Shown here: one piece after another, positions 32,361 through 43,419 of the stretch
Numbering within the stretch: the stretch's first letter is position 1
Layout of the letters: every line of letters begins with the position of its first letter
DNA from: Chara braunii
Lineage: Eukaryota > Streptophyta > Charophyceae > Charales > Characeae
DNA: 61,968 nucleotides
Direction of reading: 5' to 3'
Assembly (NCBI GenBank): GCA_003427395.1
Contig: BFEA01000254.1
Location: 156,386-218,353, forward strand
Position numbers and translations under genes: made by a program
Notes under the pieces: generated by a model
What the model saw: only the letters and a program-made list of their open reading frames with translations
Database searches by the model: none
What the model was told of the DNA's origin: nothing

Positions 32361-33387
32361 ATCTTGCTTCAAGCTCTGGAGAACATACACACACTAAGAC
32401 TTTCCTGGCTGTTTCTGACTGCCCACTGCAATTGTAGCGACTCCTGGATGTATCCGACCTCAATTACATCCAGGGAGCAGGCAATCGAAACAGTACTAGT
32501 TTGAATACGCCCTCCTGAGTAAGTATTCCCCCTTCCGTGTGTGGGCAGCACGCACATGCTATGTTCCTTCCCACATGCCTCTCCGGGGAGAGGGGGGGGG
32601 GGGGGGTTGGCAAGGTCGGGCCGAGGCCCTGATCACACTTGCATCAAGTCAAAATGCAAGCCCATGAGCTCTGAGAGGCAAACTGTGGCCCAAGGCCAGG
32701 TCGCAGTTACCCTGATTCTTTGTGTCTTGATCTTTGAGCAGGGCCTCGTCGAACTTTCCTTGAGGTGAAAGAGAGGAGAAGGAGATGGGGGCGGAGAAGT
32801 GGACACGTGGAGGGGTGGAGGCACCAAACAGGTGGAAGGGGGGAGGCACCGTTGCAGGAAAAGTGAAACTGTGAAGCTCACCCTTTTGCCTCTCTCGAAA
32901 TGAACAGCAGATTAGGATCAAAGCGAACGATTTGGCCCTTCTCCACTTTGGCTTGATGTGCAGGGCGTTCAAGGCATTATCCCCAGAAATTCACTCTTCC
33001 GGAAAAAGGAGAGGGGGGGGTGACCCCACATTTCTGGAAAAAGTAGAGGGGGGGTGACTCCACTCTTCCGGGGGCCGTAGAGGTGGAGGTACTCCACTCC
33101 TCAAGATAAAGTGTGCGTGTGTGTGTGTTTGTGTGTGTGTGTTTTGGGGGGGGAGGAGGAGAAGCTCTAGAAAAAGGCTCACATGCAGACTCCAAATTTG
33201 TTTAAAGGTCGAGTGTATCTCCAGCTAGAAAGTGGGGAAGATACACATGGTTTTTTTTCTGTCTTTTTCACACTGGCAAGTGGCGGTCCACGGCCTGCTG
33301 ATGGAAAGACTTTAGAAAAGGCCACCATGCATACTCGCAGTTGTGAACTTAACTTGGACGGGACAGAACCACTTCCTTTTTCTTGCG
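32361..33387. other. Unassigned, G-rich; small tandem repeat
   Basis: Includes one copy of a 30-bp imperfect palindrome (32444-32473, CTGGATGTATCC...TTACATCCAG), a G16 run near 32590-32606, a ~41-bp duplication (GGAAAAAG.AGAGGGGGG.TGAC.CCAC at 33000-33065) and a GT-run (33113-33141). No gene seen. Confidence 0.6.
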
Positions 33388-33639
33388 GATCGAGCTAAAC
33401 AGGCATTAGCCGAAATGGTTCTAGAACCCGAATGGGAAGCCTGTTTTGAACCTCACTCTTATGGATTTAGGCCCGGACGGAGTTGTCAAGATGCCATGGA
33501 AGCTCTGGCTAGAGCCATTAGAGCCAAATATGTGCTTGACGATGACATTGCAAAATGCTTTGATCGAATCAACACTTCGTGCCTCTTGGAAAAGCTAGAC
33601 ACATATCCTGTGACGAGGAATCAGATTAAAGCCTGGTAG
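33388..33639 (+). pseudogene. Group II intron reverse transcriptase/maturase fragment
   Basis: 83 uninterrupted codons: DRAKQALAEMVLEPEWEACF, then EPHSYGFRPGRSCQDAMEAL, then YVLDDDIAKCFDRINTSCLL and [12 protein letters not shown]. SYGFRPGRSxxDA and the D-D-I-x-K-C-F-D motif A are diagnostic of group II intron-encoded proteins (RT motifs 1-3), as in bacterial and organellar introns, and differ from the LINE RTs here. Similarity starts abruptly and ends at a TAG at 33637 after KAW; motif C, X and endonuclease domains are absent. An organelle-to-nucleus transfer or bacterial origin is inferred. Confidence 0.85.
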
Positions 33640-35122
33640 ATTTGGTATTATCAGTCATGTGGTTTCTACTTTTTCCAGAAAGCTTGTGTTTGGCTATTTG
33701 GGCATGGTTTATGGTGCGCCGTGTAAGGCTTATTTCGTCGATATCGGACGCTGACTGAAGGCAGGCACGAAGTGCAGCCAGACATGCTGGACACGAAAGC
33801 AAGACGCAAAGAAGTGGTTGTCCAGTCTCCTTCCTGTATTTATTATGGAGTAATGTTTTATTTTATTATTTTATTATTTCTTTTTCTTCCAGTTGTGACC
33901 TTTAGGTTCTAGGCTATTGCCAGGTGGAGGAAAAGCCCCTTATACTCGGAGCAGATGGATGGAAGGAAAAGCCGCATATGCTCAAGAGTATAGCTGGATG
34001 TATCTGACCACAATTACGTCCAGAGATCACTCAGAAAGTCCAGGTGCATGCACCCCATGTACTCGGGGCGTAGCAGGACGTATCTGAGTGCAATCACAGC
34101 TGGTCCTGGATGTATTGAACCACAATTACGTCCAAAGATCAGTCGAGAAAGTCCTAATGTGAGTACATCGTAGAAGTATGTGTGCACACACTTGTGTTCA
34201 TGTATGAGCCAAACAAAGCTCACTCAAAAATGCAGGAAAGAGCACGGAAAGGTCACCCTCTGAGTAAAGGTTGTGCTCCACTGACTGACTTAGGCAATAT
34301 GTCCTCAAAGAATCTCGGGCTCCACCGCAAATGATTTTTATTCTTTTATAATTTTTAAATCCCCTTCGATTGCCCAAATTCAGGTGTTGGCAGTTGTTTG
34401 CTGTGGAGCACAACCCACTCCACGCCTCATTATTCTCAGCACCACTCTCTCCAGCCAAGAATTTGCTACAGAGAAGTCTGGAGCAGACTGTGGGAGGAGC
34501 CCATTTGTGTGACACATTCCAGCCCACCCGGTTTGTTGTATTGGGAAACCGCTGCCAGACAACGGCCAACCGGTTGCTGGTTGAGCACCTGCATCCCCGC
34601 TCCATCCTTTTCTGGAGGCGGTGATGCTTATTGTTTGTGATAGCTCCAAGTTCATCGCTATGTAGAACCTCCTCAATTTTGAACCTCCTCAATTTTGACG
34701 ATGAATCCTCTGTTCTTACTTTAGGAAAGGAAAATTCTCCACTTTAAGTCGGTAGTCTTGGGCGGATTGAGAGATATTCGCCATCGCAGTTCGTGTCTAG
34801 TATCTACACTGCAGATCTCTCTTGATACGTGCAGTAGGACCTTGGCCCTCCCTTGGGTGCTATGACTTTTTCGTATTCCCTTTTTCTTTCTTTCTTTTCT
34901 TCCTTTGAATTTGGGGTGCTTTCAATTCTTTGGCTTCCCCAGCTGGGCTGCGTTTCTTAGAACTTGTGTGATAATTCATGGCGCAAAGCTGTTGGTTGAG
35001 AGAGGATTTCTACGGTGAGGGCATACCCTGAGAGGACTTTTTCTACTCAGCTCTGGACGTGATTACATCCGGATGCATCCAGGTCTGGCCGTAAAAACTG
35101 TCAGACACATTTAGCAAAGTGC
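33640..35122. other. Unassigned; copies of a 30-bp palindrome
   Basis: 30-bp imperfect palindromes CTGGATGTAT...TTACGTCCA(G/A) at 33994-34023 and 34106-34135, with a shared flank AGATCA.TC.(G)AAAGTCC; an inverted copy at 35053-35082. Elsewhere no gene or repeat family is recognised, and the ~165-codon minus-strand frame at 34198-34692 has no recognisable motif. Confidence 0.55.
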
Positions 35123-35219
35123 TACCGTCTTCACCTGAATAGAATGCCCAGTCATTGTAGCTGCATTTGGCACAACTTTCAGTCCAGCAACCGGGCGTTT
35201 TATTCGGGTGAAGACGGTA
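35123..35219. mobile_element. TA-flanked MITE, family M2, copy c
   Basis: TACCGTCTTCACCTGAATAG at the left and ATTCGGGTGAAGACGGTA at the right, with GTAGCTGCATTTGGCACAAC and CAGTCCAGCAAC inside. 97 bp with TA at both borders. The cleanest M2 ends in the window. Confidence 0.9.
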
Positions 35220-35909
35220 GTGTGAGTATGGCATGAGTTCTCTCATTGCAATACCTGCCACAATAAAGACTGGCGAAGCATAAGGGACAGGCTCCACTGG
35301 CGCAATGTTTATGTTGGGGAAGCATGAACCTGGCCGTAATAGTGGCTTGGTTTGTGCTTTCGTAGCAGGAACAAAGCATCGGTGTGGCCTGGCCCTAAGT
35401 TAGATTATACCCTTTAGAGAGATGCCAGGCGTAAAGCTGTGCTTTGAGAACTCACTTGCGGTTGGAAAAGAATGTGAACCCACTAATTTTGTGGTGGGAA
35501 AAGGACACTGGGGGCCACGGCGACCTAATGCTCCAAGCTCGCAAAGTATTCCAGACCTGCGGAGTTGGCCAGACAAGCCATTGCGAACAAATTTGAGGGT
35601 CCAATAATTTTTAGAGGCTGTCAAATGTAGTGGGTTGTCGAGGCCACCACTACGATTATTTTTTTTGAAACCACCACTACTTGTGATGCCTTGCAGTGAC
35701 AAATCAGGGCCAGCACAAATTTCTCTCGTTTTGGCTGGTGCCGCCAGCCATTTTGGTCTGGTGGCGCCTGGCCTCCGAAGAGGGCGCGGTGTTCATGCTG
35801 TCAGCCACTGCTAGTGCCGCAATGTTTCCACTTAAATGAGTTTATGCCAGTGCCCCAGACCCGTTCATCCCAGCATGTCACGGCGCGCATGCGGCTGCTG
35901 TTCTTGGAA
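35220..35909. other. Unassigned; nothing recognised
   Basis: About 690 bp with short frames only. A 61-codon frame at 35422-35607 reads somewhat protein-like (FVVGKGHWGPRRPNAPSSQS) but is not identified. Confidence 0.4.
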
Positions 35910-35935
35910 GTACTGGTGGTTTAAACCACCAGTAC
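35910..35935. repeat. 26-bp perfect palindrome: two M1 ends around one TTAA
   Basis: GTACTGGTGGT, then TTAA, then ACCACCAGTAC. This is the right end of one M1 element and the left end of another, sharing a single TTAA. No second end of either element was found at MITE distance on either side. Confidence 0.9.
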
Positions 35936-36079
35936 CTTTCCCCTCTTGAAAAACAGATATGCGACTCGTATACGGCCGCATTTGTGGGGGGTCGGGGAAG
36001 GCTGAGCCAGTAGCTGTTTGGGCCCCGCCGGTACCCTCCACGCGTGGTCGTTTTGGAAATCCAAACACATTGTTTCTCA

Positions 36080-36156
36080 GGCCTCGCTCCACTACTCTTG
36101 AAATGTGCAAAACGAGAGTGAATCTTCCGCTAGAACATGGAAAAATAACACCACGA
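36080..36156. mobile_element. M4 MITE, left part, interrupted by LINE D
   Basis: GGCCTCGCTCCACTACTCTT followed by GAAATGTGCAAAACGAGAGTGAA matches the rest of the M4 family. The missing right part (TTTTTGTCTTTTGTGCATG ... AGTAGTGGAGCGAGGCCC) is found at 43198-43248, on the far side of LINE D. Confidence 0.7.
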
Positions 36157-36614
36157 AAAAGAAACAGAAGAAAGACGCGGAAAGCTGTTCCAGGGGTTGG
36201 GAAGGACCGAAGCGCTTTCGCCGGTGCTAATTTGGCGCTCGGACCAAGCGCTGTTCGGCCGGTAACGGCGGGCCTAGGGCAACAGCTCCCGCGGTCAGCA
36301 AGACAGCGATCTGGAAGAGACGTCATCTAGCTCGCTCCTTGAAGCGACAACAGGGATGTTGACGAAAGTGAACACCCCTGCTAGGTGTGACGACACGTGC
36401 CCAGGGGTTTCCTTCCTGTTACCAGTGACTACATAAGCTCCATCGCTACCAGGTAGGGCACATTCGTGTCCGTAGGATGTTTGAACTTTGAGGACACACA
36501 ATCTACTAGCACACCTCTATCTCAGGAACGATCTCTTGGTTCCTTGTTCTTATCTCCTCTTACATTTCGTTCTCCACTCATTAACTCTAGAGTGAGCCTT
36601 GGCGTCCTAACGGA
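36157..36614 (+). other. LINE D 5' UTR with GC-rich long-range stem
   Basis: GCGGAAAGCTGTT (36177-36189) can pair with AACAGCTCCCGC (36281-36292), enclosing ~90 nt with further complementary blocks (GCGCTTTCGCC, GGCGCTCGGACCAAGCGC, TTCGGCCGGTAACGGC). There is no sequence match to the LINE C 5' UTR. Structured 5' ends are common in LINE RNAs; function is inference only. Confidence 0.45.
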
Positions 36615-38395
36615 ATGGATCCCGAAACGGGGACAGGGTTGCCGAACAGGTCCCCCCCCCCGCTCCGGAAGAACACGAGGAGGACGACGCTAGAGTAAGA
36701 GAGCTTCTTCGACTCTGCTACGAGGAAGGCATCCTCCCCAGGGATATCGACCCAGGGGAAATGACGGTACAAGGGCGCAACGTCAGATTCAAAGTAAAGG
36801 ACTCCATAGAGAGACTCAAGGTACAGTGGCTGAAGGAGCGAACAGTCACCGTGATCTTTAGGGATGCAGCTCGTTTCCTCCCAAGGAATGTGAAAGAAGA
36901 CCTTATCAGAGCTTATGAGGATGAAAGGGTACAGACAGGCGAGTTCGGTGATGGCTTCAGCAGAAGGAGAGTTAAGTTGGAAAGCCTAAACGTAGCTTCG
37001 TACATTGCAAAGAGCACCACGATCTTTGCATGGCTGGTGGAGAAACAAAGTGCAGAAGTGGTGCTGGCAGGGGACACGTATAGGTTGGAGTTCAAACCAT
37101 GGCTTACCAACGCACAACTAAGGGAGCAACGAAGACTAGAAGACTTATCGACTTTCTGGGTCATCGCAGTTCAAGTACCGTTAGATGCAATGTTCTACTT
37201 GGAATCACACATCAGACGAGCAATCGGTCCAGTTACGTTGATGCACCGACCAGAACGAGATCGTGAGAAACCGGCTCTCGTAAATATCAAGTTTGATCTC
37301 GACCCGGAGGCAAGACCAAACATGAAGGATTCAATAACAGTGGACACATTCGAAGGAGATGAGCTCGAGGTCAAGCTTGCGTCATCGGACACTCCACGCT
37401 GTCGGAAGTGCCGTGCGTTTTTTCATACAACGGACGAATGCAGGAGAGGAGGGCGACCTCGTCAGCAGCAAGGCAGCGCAGGAGGTCAAGGTCAAGGCGA
37501 CAGAGAGGAGGTGGCTCAGGAGGGTTCATCCAGACAGGTTTACCATGGACCGCTAGGAAGAGGAGGAGCAAGTGCTCAACTTGCGGCCTCCTTTGTCGGA
37601 GCTGGATCGGCCCAGCCTCCAGATACGAGCTTCGCAAATATTTATCAAAATCCTGCGTTCATGGCGGCTCCGCAGGTCATGCAGTCCAACGCGTCCCTGG
37701 CTCAGCTATTTCAAGAGTTGGCGCTTGCACAAGCGGGTAATACCGTCCCGCTTGGACAACCGTTGGGAACTTTCCCACATATGGTTAACCCAGGCTATGA
37801 CTTTCAACCTTATCAAGAGACACAGAGCAGATTCCGACCATCTTGCCTCTTCCCGGGAGGAGGACAAGCAGAACAACAGGGAGGCACTGGCGGTGGTCCG
37901 AGCACCAGTCAAACGCCAGGCAAAATAGAGCGTCCCGGGTCGGCGAATCCAGGAGGGAGAATAAGAGGAAGCACTCCTGGGAAGCACAGACGGGTAGACA
38001 GCGAGGGGCAAGAAGAGATACCAAGGGATTTGTCGACTTCGTCCCTCCCAAGATCAGAAGGTTCAGGAGACCAAGAAACAATCATAGGAACTCCAGGCAT
38101 GAAGACTACTAGAAGGCGAACGCCAACGGCCTTGAGTCGAGGGCAGTTGGACAGTGTCGAGAACAGGATTCTGCCGCTCATGTGCCTCGCAGCTAAAGGG
38201 ACGTTGTCGGTGGTTGCATGGAGTGGAGGAGGAGTGCCGGAGCTATTCAACACTGCATCCCCGGATCAGCCGATGCCCCTTAATTCCAAGTTCATCAAGG
38301 GCTTCCTCACTGCGCCTTGGGACCAGCAGCTGTCGGCATCCGGAACAGCCCTCCCCATCCAACAAGTAACCGGGAATCAGGGTATGAATGGGTAG
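36615..38395 (+). pseudogene. LINE D ORF1, RNA-binding protein with CCHC knuckle
   Basis: ATG 36615 starts MDPETGTGLPNRSPPP, parallel to LINE C ORF1. The frame then breaks in a C10 run (36652-36661): the downstream frame (IDPGEMTVQGRNVRFKVKDS...) is open for over 540 codons and would join the ATG with one more C. The core matches C (VQWLKERTVTVIFRDAARFL, YRLEFKPW, FWVIAVQVPLDAM). The zinc knuckle CRKCRAFFHTTDEC is encoded at 37400-37441 (C-x2-C-x4-H-x4-C). The C-terminal domain begins RILPLMCLAAKGTLSVVAW but is about 100 residues shorter than in C. It ends in AATGGGTAG, overlapping ORF2. Confidence 0.85.
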
Positions 38396-40877
38396 GCTCC
38401 GCCTGTCCACATGGAATCTGCGAGGCCTAGTTGATCAGTCGGGTAAGTTCAAGAAAACGAGACTCAAATCCTGGCTTCATGAGAAAGGTGTTCACGTAGC
38501 ATGCCTACAGGAAACTGAAACTAAGTTAAGCGAAGATAGAATTAACGAGCTAGGGACGTGGTGGGATGGCCCCCAAATCTGGTCGCCTCCTCAAGGCACC
38601 AGAGGAGTTGCCATCCTTGTGCAAAGAGATGCTGAACTCGAGATCGTAGATTACTTTGCGGATCTTTGGGGTCGTTGGGTCTGGCTAAAACTGTGGGCGG
38701 ATGATAAAGAATGGCTGATTGTTAATATGTATGCACCAACGAGCCGGAGAGAACGGGCGGATTCTTTTGATGACCTGAACGTGCTGATTCCCGACTGTCC
38801 TAACATTATTTTAGCGGGAGATTGGAATATCTCACTGGACTCCGCCGCCGTCAAACATGGCAGCCAAAATCCAGCAGATATCTCAAACCTCCTGAGCTTT
38901 ATGGACAGCCGGTTGTTGGTAGATCCTTACCGCCTATCTCACCCACTGGATGAAGGACACACGTGGTTCTCCAACCACCGGGAAGATACGGGCATAATCA
39001 GTCGTAGATCAGATTTCTTTCTAATCTCTGAACAGCTTTGGGAGCAAGTTGATACGATCCATGAACACCTACACCCTCTCTCCGATCACAAACCTGTACT
39101 GCTTCAGCTACATACTACACTCGTTGCGAGGGGTAAGGGGTATTTTAGGTTCAACACTCAGAACCTACAGGATCCGGGTTTAGTCGAGTGGATGAGATCC
39201 TTCTGGGTAGACTGGGACCAAGTCAAACGGAAGTTCGCTTCGTTGGAAGAATGGTGGCAATCTGGTTCAACCATATTTTCTAATCAGCTGAGCATTTTCT
39301 CCAGGATACTCGCTACAAATAGGAACAAGGAGGAAGCTACTCTTAAGAGAAGACTAGAGGAGGTAGAGCTTAAGATGGCACGCCACCCAATCTCACGATT
39401 AGCTTGGAGTAAGGAGAGATCGAAGTTGATAGCGGACTGGGACAGTCTTCAACAGAAGAACTCAGAAGTATGGGCTAAAAGGCTCAGAGTCAAGGGTATT
39501 GCAGTGTATGATAGAATGAGCAAAGAAGCGTTTCACAAGCTCGCCCCACGACGTGCCTCACAATTAATTAACGAACTCTATCATCCCTTTGATCCCCAGG
39601 CCCCAAAAGCTAGAGACTTAGCGATGCTAAGCGAGTATGCGGCACTGTACTACAAAGATATACTTACCTCTCGCCTTCAAGGTCAAGAGGTGAAATCGGA
39701 TTTGTTCCAGCAGTCTTCGCACTGGGACAATACAACTGCCAGATTGCCCAACGCTGCTAGACTGCTCCTAGTCAGACCAATTACGAATGAAGAAGTCAAA
39801 TGCACCCTGAAGTCTATGGCAACAGGGAAAGTACCGGGGGATGATGGATTGCCAGTCGAAGTTTACCTCGCTATTTGGGATGCTGTAGGAGACAATCTTG
39901 TAGAGCTGTATAACTCAGTCCTTATTGGAGGAAGCCTGGCTACGAATATGCGAAATGGCATTATTTTCGTACTCTATAAGAAAGGCGATAAATCTGAGGT
40001 AAGAAATTACAGGCCCATTGCTCTGCTGAACACCTCCTACAAGATCTTAGCGAAAACGCTAGCTCGTAGACTAAGTGCTGTCCTCCCTGAGTTGGTCAAA
40101 GCTGACCAAGCTGCGTTCGTCAGGAACCGCTCAATTTTTAACAATATTGCCACTGCTATCCAGGCCTTGGAAGTCATCTCAGACGAGGAGCTAAACATGA
40201 TGGTTCTGCTTTTGGATTTGGAGAAGGCATACGGCCGCGTCAATTGGTCGCAAGTTCTCTCCACTCTCAAGTGGATGAATTTTGGCGACAACTTCTGCTG
40301 CTGGATTACTGCCTTGTATGTCTTTTCTACTGCAGCGGTCATGGTAAATGGGAAGATTTCTCAGAAATTCAAGTTGTCCCGATGCCTTAGACAAGGATGT
40401 CCGCTTGCTCCTTTGGTATTTGTAATTCAATTAGAGGTTCTCATGAATAACATTAGATCTCATCCTCAGATCCAAGGCTTGCAGATAGGTAGCTTGGAAT
40501 GCCGAGTAAAGGCATTAGCGGATGACTTACTGGCCATCTCTAGGAACAGCCCTGAGTCTCTGGGAGCACTAAAGAGCTGCCTTGATGACTATTCGACACT
40601 GTCTGAGGCATCCGTTAACTGGCATAAGTCGGTTTTTCTGTTACCTAGGCAGTACACCCCTACTCTCAGATGGGGCATGAAACAGGTCGAGGTCAACGTT
40701 TCGGAGAGGTTCTTAGGTGTTCAGATTGCCCTGTTTGACTGCTCGGCAGATCAGGACGGTTTACTGCTCCAAAAGACTCTCCACAGACTTTCCACCGGGG
40801 GAAGGCAGTACACCTGTCAATTTTTGGCAGGGCCATGGTCATTAATGCATCTCTGTTCTCCTTACTTTGGTTTGTAG
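38388..40877 (+). pseudogene. LINE D ORF2, endonuclease and RT (829 codons open)
   Basis: ATG 38388 lies in the ORF1 stop (ATGGGTAG). Endonuclease residues 1-240: N10 (STWNLRG), E42 (LQET), Y115 (NMYAPTSRRER), D145 (AGDWN), D209 (RRSDFFLIS), D233-H234 (LSDHKPV); all catalytic positions are intact. Linker ~245-450. RT ~470-800: GKVPGDDGLPVEVY, VLYKKGDKSEVRNYRPIALLN, motif A LLLDLEKAYGRVNW (D610), RCLRQGCPLAPLVFVIQLE, motif C VKALADDLLAI (L710, D712, D713). Gly616 replaces the non-catalytic Asp of KAYD. A one-base loss near 40797 (STWGKAVHLSIF became STGGRQYTC) ends the frame. Confidence 0.9.
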
Positions 40878-42585
40878 GAGCGGTTCGGAGATTGGGTCAA
40901 CAACTGTGTCCGATGTTAAGAAGAAGAGCCTCTAAGTTCCTGTGGAAACCTTCATTTCTAAAATTGCCTGGGAACTGATTACCTCCTCTCGTCTCAAGGG
41001 GGGGTTGGGATTAACAGACCCGGAAAGACGGAATGCAGCAATGTTAGTGAAATGGATAATTAACGCAGTCTCTACGGAGAGGTTAGAGCACTGGATCCTG
41101 CTTGGGGAACAGATTTTGATGAAAGAATGGAACCTCAGGCGCCCAGAGGACGTATGGACTGCTATACTCTATTCCTACCAGAGAAGGGCAATCAAATCGC
41201 CCTTTTTGGCTCCAATCATTAAAGCGTGGAGACGACTCAGACCAGACACGTGGGAACAGCCGGTCACAAGACAGGAGGTTCTCAACGAACCAGTCTTCGA
41301 GAATCCACATGTCACCGACTGCAACGGCCAATGGATCAAGGCGGACTCAGCCACAGGTAGTTTTGGTCGATCCTGGATGGAGAAGGGAGTGGTAACAATC
41401 AGAGACCTTTGGGACGCGCTAAGGAACAATTGGCTCACTTCGGAGGACCTACAGCTCAGACTGGTCTCAGTTAGATCAGTAGAAGAGAGGAGAGATCTGG
41501 TGTTGTCTGCAATCCCAGCAACGTGGAAGGCCTTGCTGGATCCAGCCAGCCTTGACCCACCCGGCACTTGGTACCGGTCAGCACCTAGTTCGTCGGAATT
41601 TTGGAAGCTCATCGCTCATACAGAAGTAAGAAGAATTTTCCAATGCTGGACCAGACAATCCATCTCCAGCGCTACTCTGCAGCTAGACGAGGAACGGTCT
41701 CACCCGGAGTTGGGTGACCCATTAAGCCAGGTCAGAGTTTTTGAGGTGCCAAATCAGGACGGCACCTTGCTGTGCTCAGTGTTTGCAGATGGCCAACCGG
41801 TGGAATCAGTCAGGCTAGACCCAGCTCTTTGGACTTGGAGAGCCAAAGGTACGAGAGGTGAAAACCTCCCTATTCTGAATTATACCGTTCGGATAGGATA
41901 CAAGCTCCTATGCCCCCGAGACAACCCTTAGCGGTTGCAGTCGGTAGATGGACACAAGTGCTTCAATCTTCACCGGAAGACATCAGGACAGCCATCTCCA
42001 AGTGCTGGGAACAGATCAAGGTGATTCAATCAGAGACAAGCCGCACTCATTTGGCTGTTGTCCTATTTGGCTACGCCATCAGCAGTCTGGTTAGCACAGA
42101 GAGGAGTCCCTGTAGATCTCACCTGCAGTCAATGCCAATGGGCCTTCGAGTCCACGCCGCATTTGTGGTGGGACTGTCCGGCTTCGAACAGAATTTGGCA
42201 ATGGTGGAAAAGAATCTGGGAGGGATTTGCAGGTCAAACGCTTTCATGGACTAGAGAGTGGGTTCTATTAGGAGGTATCCCAGAAGAGCTCCAAACTGAG
42301 ATGGGCTGGGGCTATGTAGCCCAAACAGCAAGGGCAGCAGGAATGGAGGTGATCTGGCACGAAAGAAAATGCAGAGTGTTCAAGAAGAAGGAACTCTGCA
42401 ACAAGGAGATCCGTTACCGCTTCAGAACAAACCTGCGCAGGTCGATACAGGCAGACTGGAGGAGAAAAGGCCGCACAGCAACAGCTTCAGGCAGAATGTG
42501 GTTTCAGAGAACCTGGTGTCTCAACAAGGACATAGCAGCATATCAGCAGAGGGCAAGTTGGAGCTGGGCTCCTGGTTCTACTTAG
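40798..42585 (+). pseudogene. LINE D ORF2, thumb to zinc-finger C-terminus
   Basis: After the shift: VHLSIFGRAMVINASLFSLLWFVGAVRRLGQQL...KFLWKP, then a ~20-bp deletion shifts to FISKIAWELITSSRLKGGLGLTDPERRNAAMLVKWI, open to 41931 with VFENPHVTDCNGQWIKADSATGSFGRSW and VRLDPALWTWRAKGTRGENLP. Two more shifts (near 41910 and 42055) lead to YLATPSAVWLAQRGVPVDLTCSQCQWAFESTPHLWWDCPASNRIWQWW (complete C-x2-C-x8-H-x4-C finger), GWGYVAQTARAAGMEVIWHERK and a stop at 42583. Confidence 0.85.
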
Positions 42586-43197
42586 ACAAGTAGAGAACTT
42601 ATAACAGTAGGCTTCAAACCAGGACACTCGGTTCTTGGGCCGCAGTGGGCAGGCAGAAGAGGTCAAAAGGTTTGGAGGAAGTGTCAAGTAGGTAACGTGG
42701 GTCCTCGGAGTCCCACACCGCCGTTTGTTAGGCGGTCAGTTTTTCATTTGTAGACAGTAGGCATAAGGAACAGTCTATTCCTCCCCAACCCTGTAGGAGG
42801 TTAGTGGCCTGCAGGATGGCCGGTTTTATCGTTGTTTTTCCTTTTTAGTAGGCACCCTTCGCCCTGTTGGTTTCCCCTTCCCGTCACCTTCTAGTGTTTT
42901 TTTAGATCTTTTGCCTTGAGGGTACTAGTTCGTTTTATTCTGGGTTTGTTTGGCTTTCAGGCCCTGAGGGATTCTTTGTTCATTTTCCCCCGTTTTTAGG
43001 GGTTGCGGATAAGTCAGAGCAACGGTCTCGCATTGACCCTTGAAGTCTCTGGACATAATCCCAACGCCCAAGCCTAACCTGGGTAATGGCCCCAGGATGG
43101 TTACTTCATTCCGGGTTGTTTGTGGAGGATTCCCGGCCTCCCCCCTTTTTCTCGTTAACGAACGATCTTGTCCTTTTGTAAAAAAAAAAAAAAAAAA
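42586..43197 (+). other. LINE D 3' UTR, conserved motifs and A tail
   Basis: AAACCAGGACACTCGGTTC at 42611, stem ACCGCC/GGCGGT at 42717-42736, then the two terminal hairpins CCTGGG/CCCAGG (43078-43096) and CCGGG/CCCGG (43111-43136), then a short CCCCCCTTTTTCTCG stretch and the A18 tail. The layout matches LINE C. Confidence 0.75.
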
Positions 43198-43248
43198 TCA
43201 CCATGATTTTTGTCTTTTGTGCATGTCGAGAGTAGTGGAGCGAGGCCC
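43198..43248. mobile_element. M4 MITE, right part, flanking LINE D
   Basis: ATTTTTGTCTTTTGTGCATG then TCGAGAGTAGTGGAGCGAGGCCC. Completes the left part at 36080-36156 in the same orientation. Confidence 0.7.
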
Positions 43249-43305
43249 TATCCCTCATGTCATTTTTTTTTAATTATTTTTTTTGAACCCTCTATCCCTC
43301 GTGTC

Positions 43306-43362
43306 GGTTGTTTGTTTGTTTGTTTGTTTGTTTGTTTGTTTGTTTGTTTGTTTGTTTGTTTT
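43306..43362. repeat. (GTTT)n microsatellite
   Basis: About fourteen tandem TTTG units. Confidence 0.95.
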
Positions 43363-43419
43363 TCCGAACCCTCGTGTGATTTTGTCCCCTCACATGTTTG
43401 AGTCCCGGTACACGGAACG

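Larger units (their letters stand above)
36157..43197 (+). mobile_element. LINE D, best preserved L1-type element
   Basis: About 7.0 kb: 5' UTR, ORF1, ORF2, 3' UTR and A18 tail (43180-43197). Boundaries come from the split M4 element and a candidate 9-bp target duplication (ACACCACGA at 36148-36156, TCACCATGA at 43198-43206; 7 of 9 match). It lacks internal stop substitutions in the first 829 codons of ORF2, so it is the youngest copy, but a one-base homopolymer loss in ORF1 and about four indels in ORF2 disable it as assembled. Confidence 0.85.

Noticed and set aside
33388-33639. A functional host maturase gene
   Set aside because: Only RT motifs 1-3 are present; no motif C, X domain or start context.
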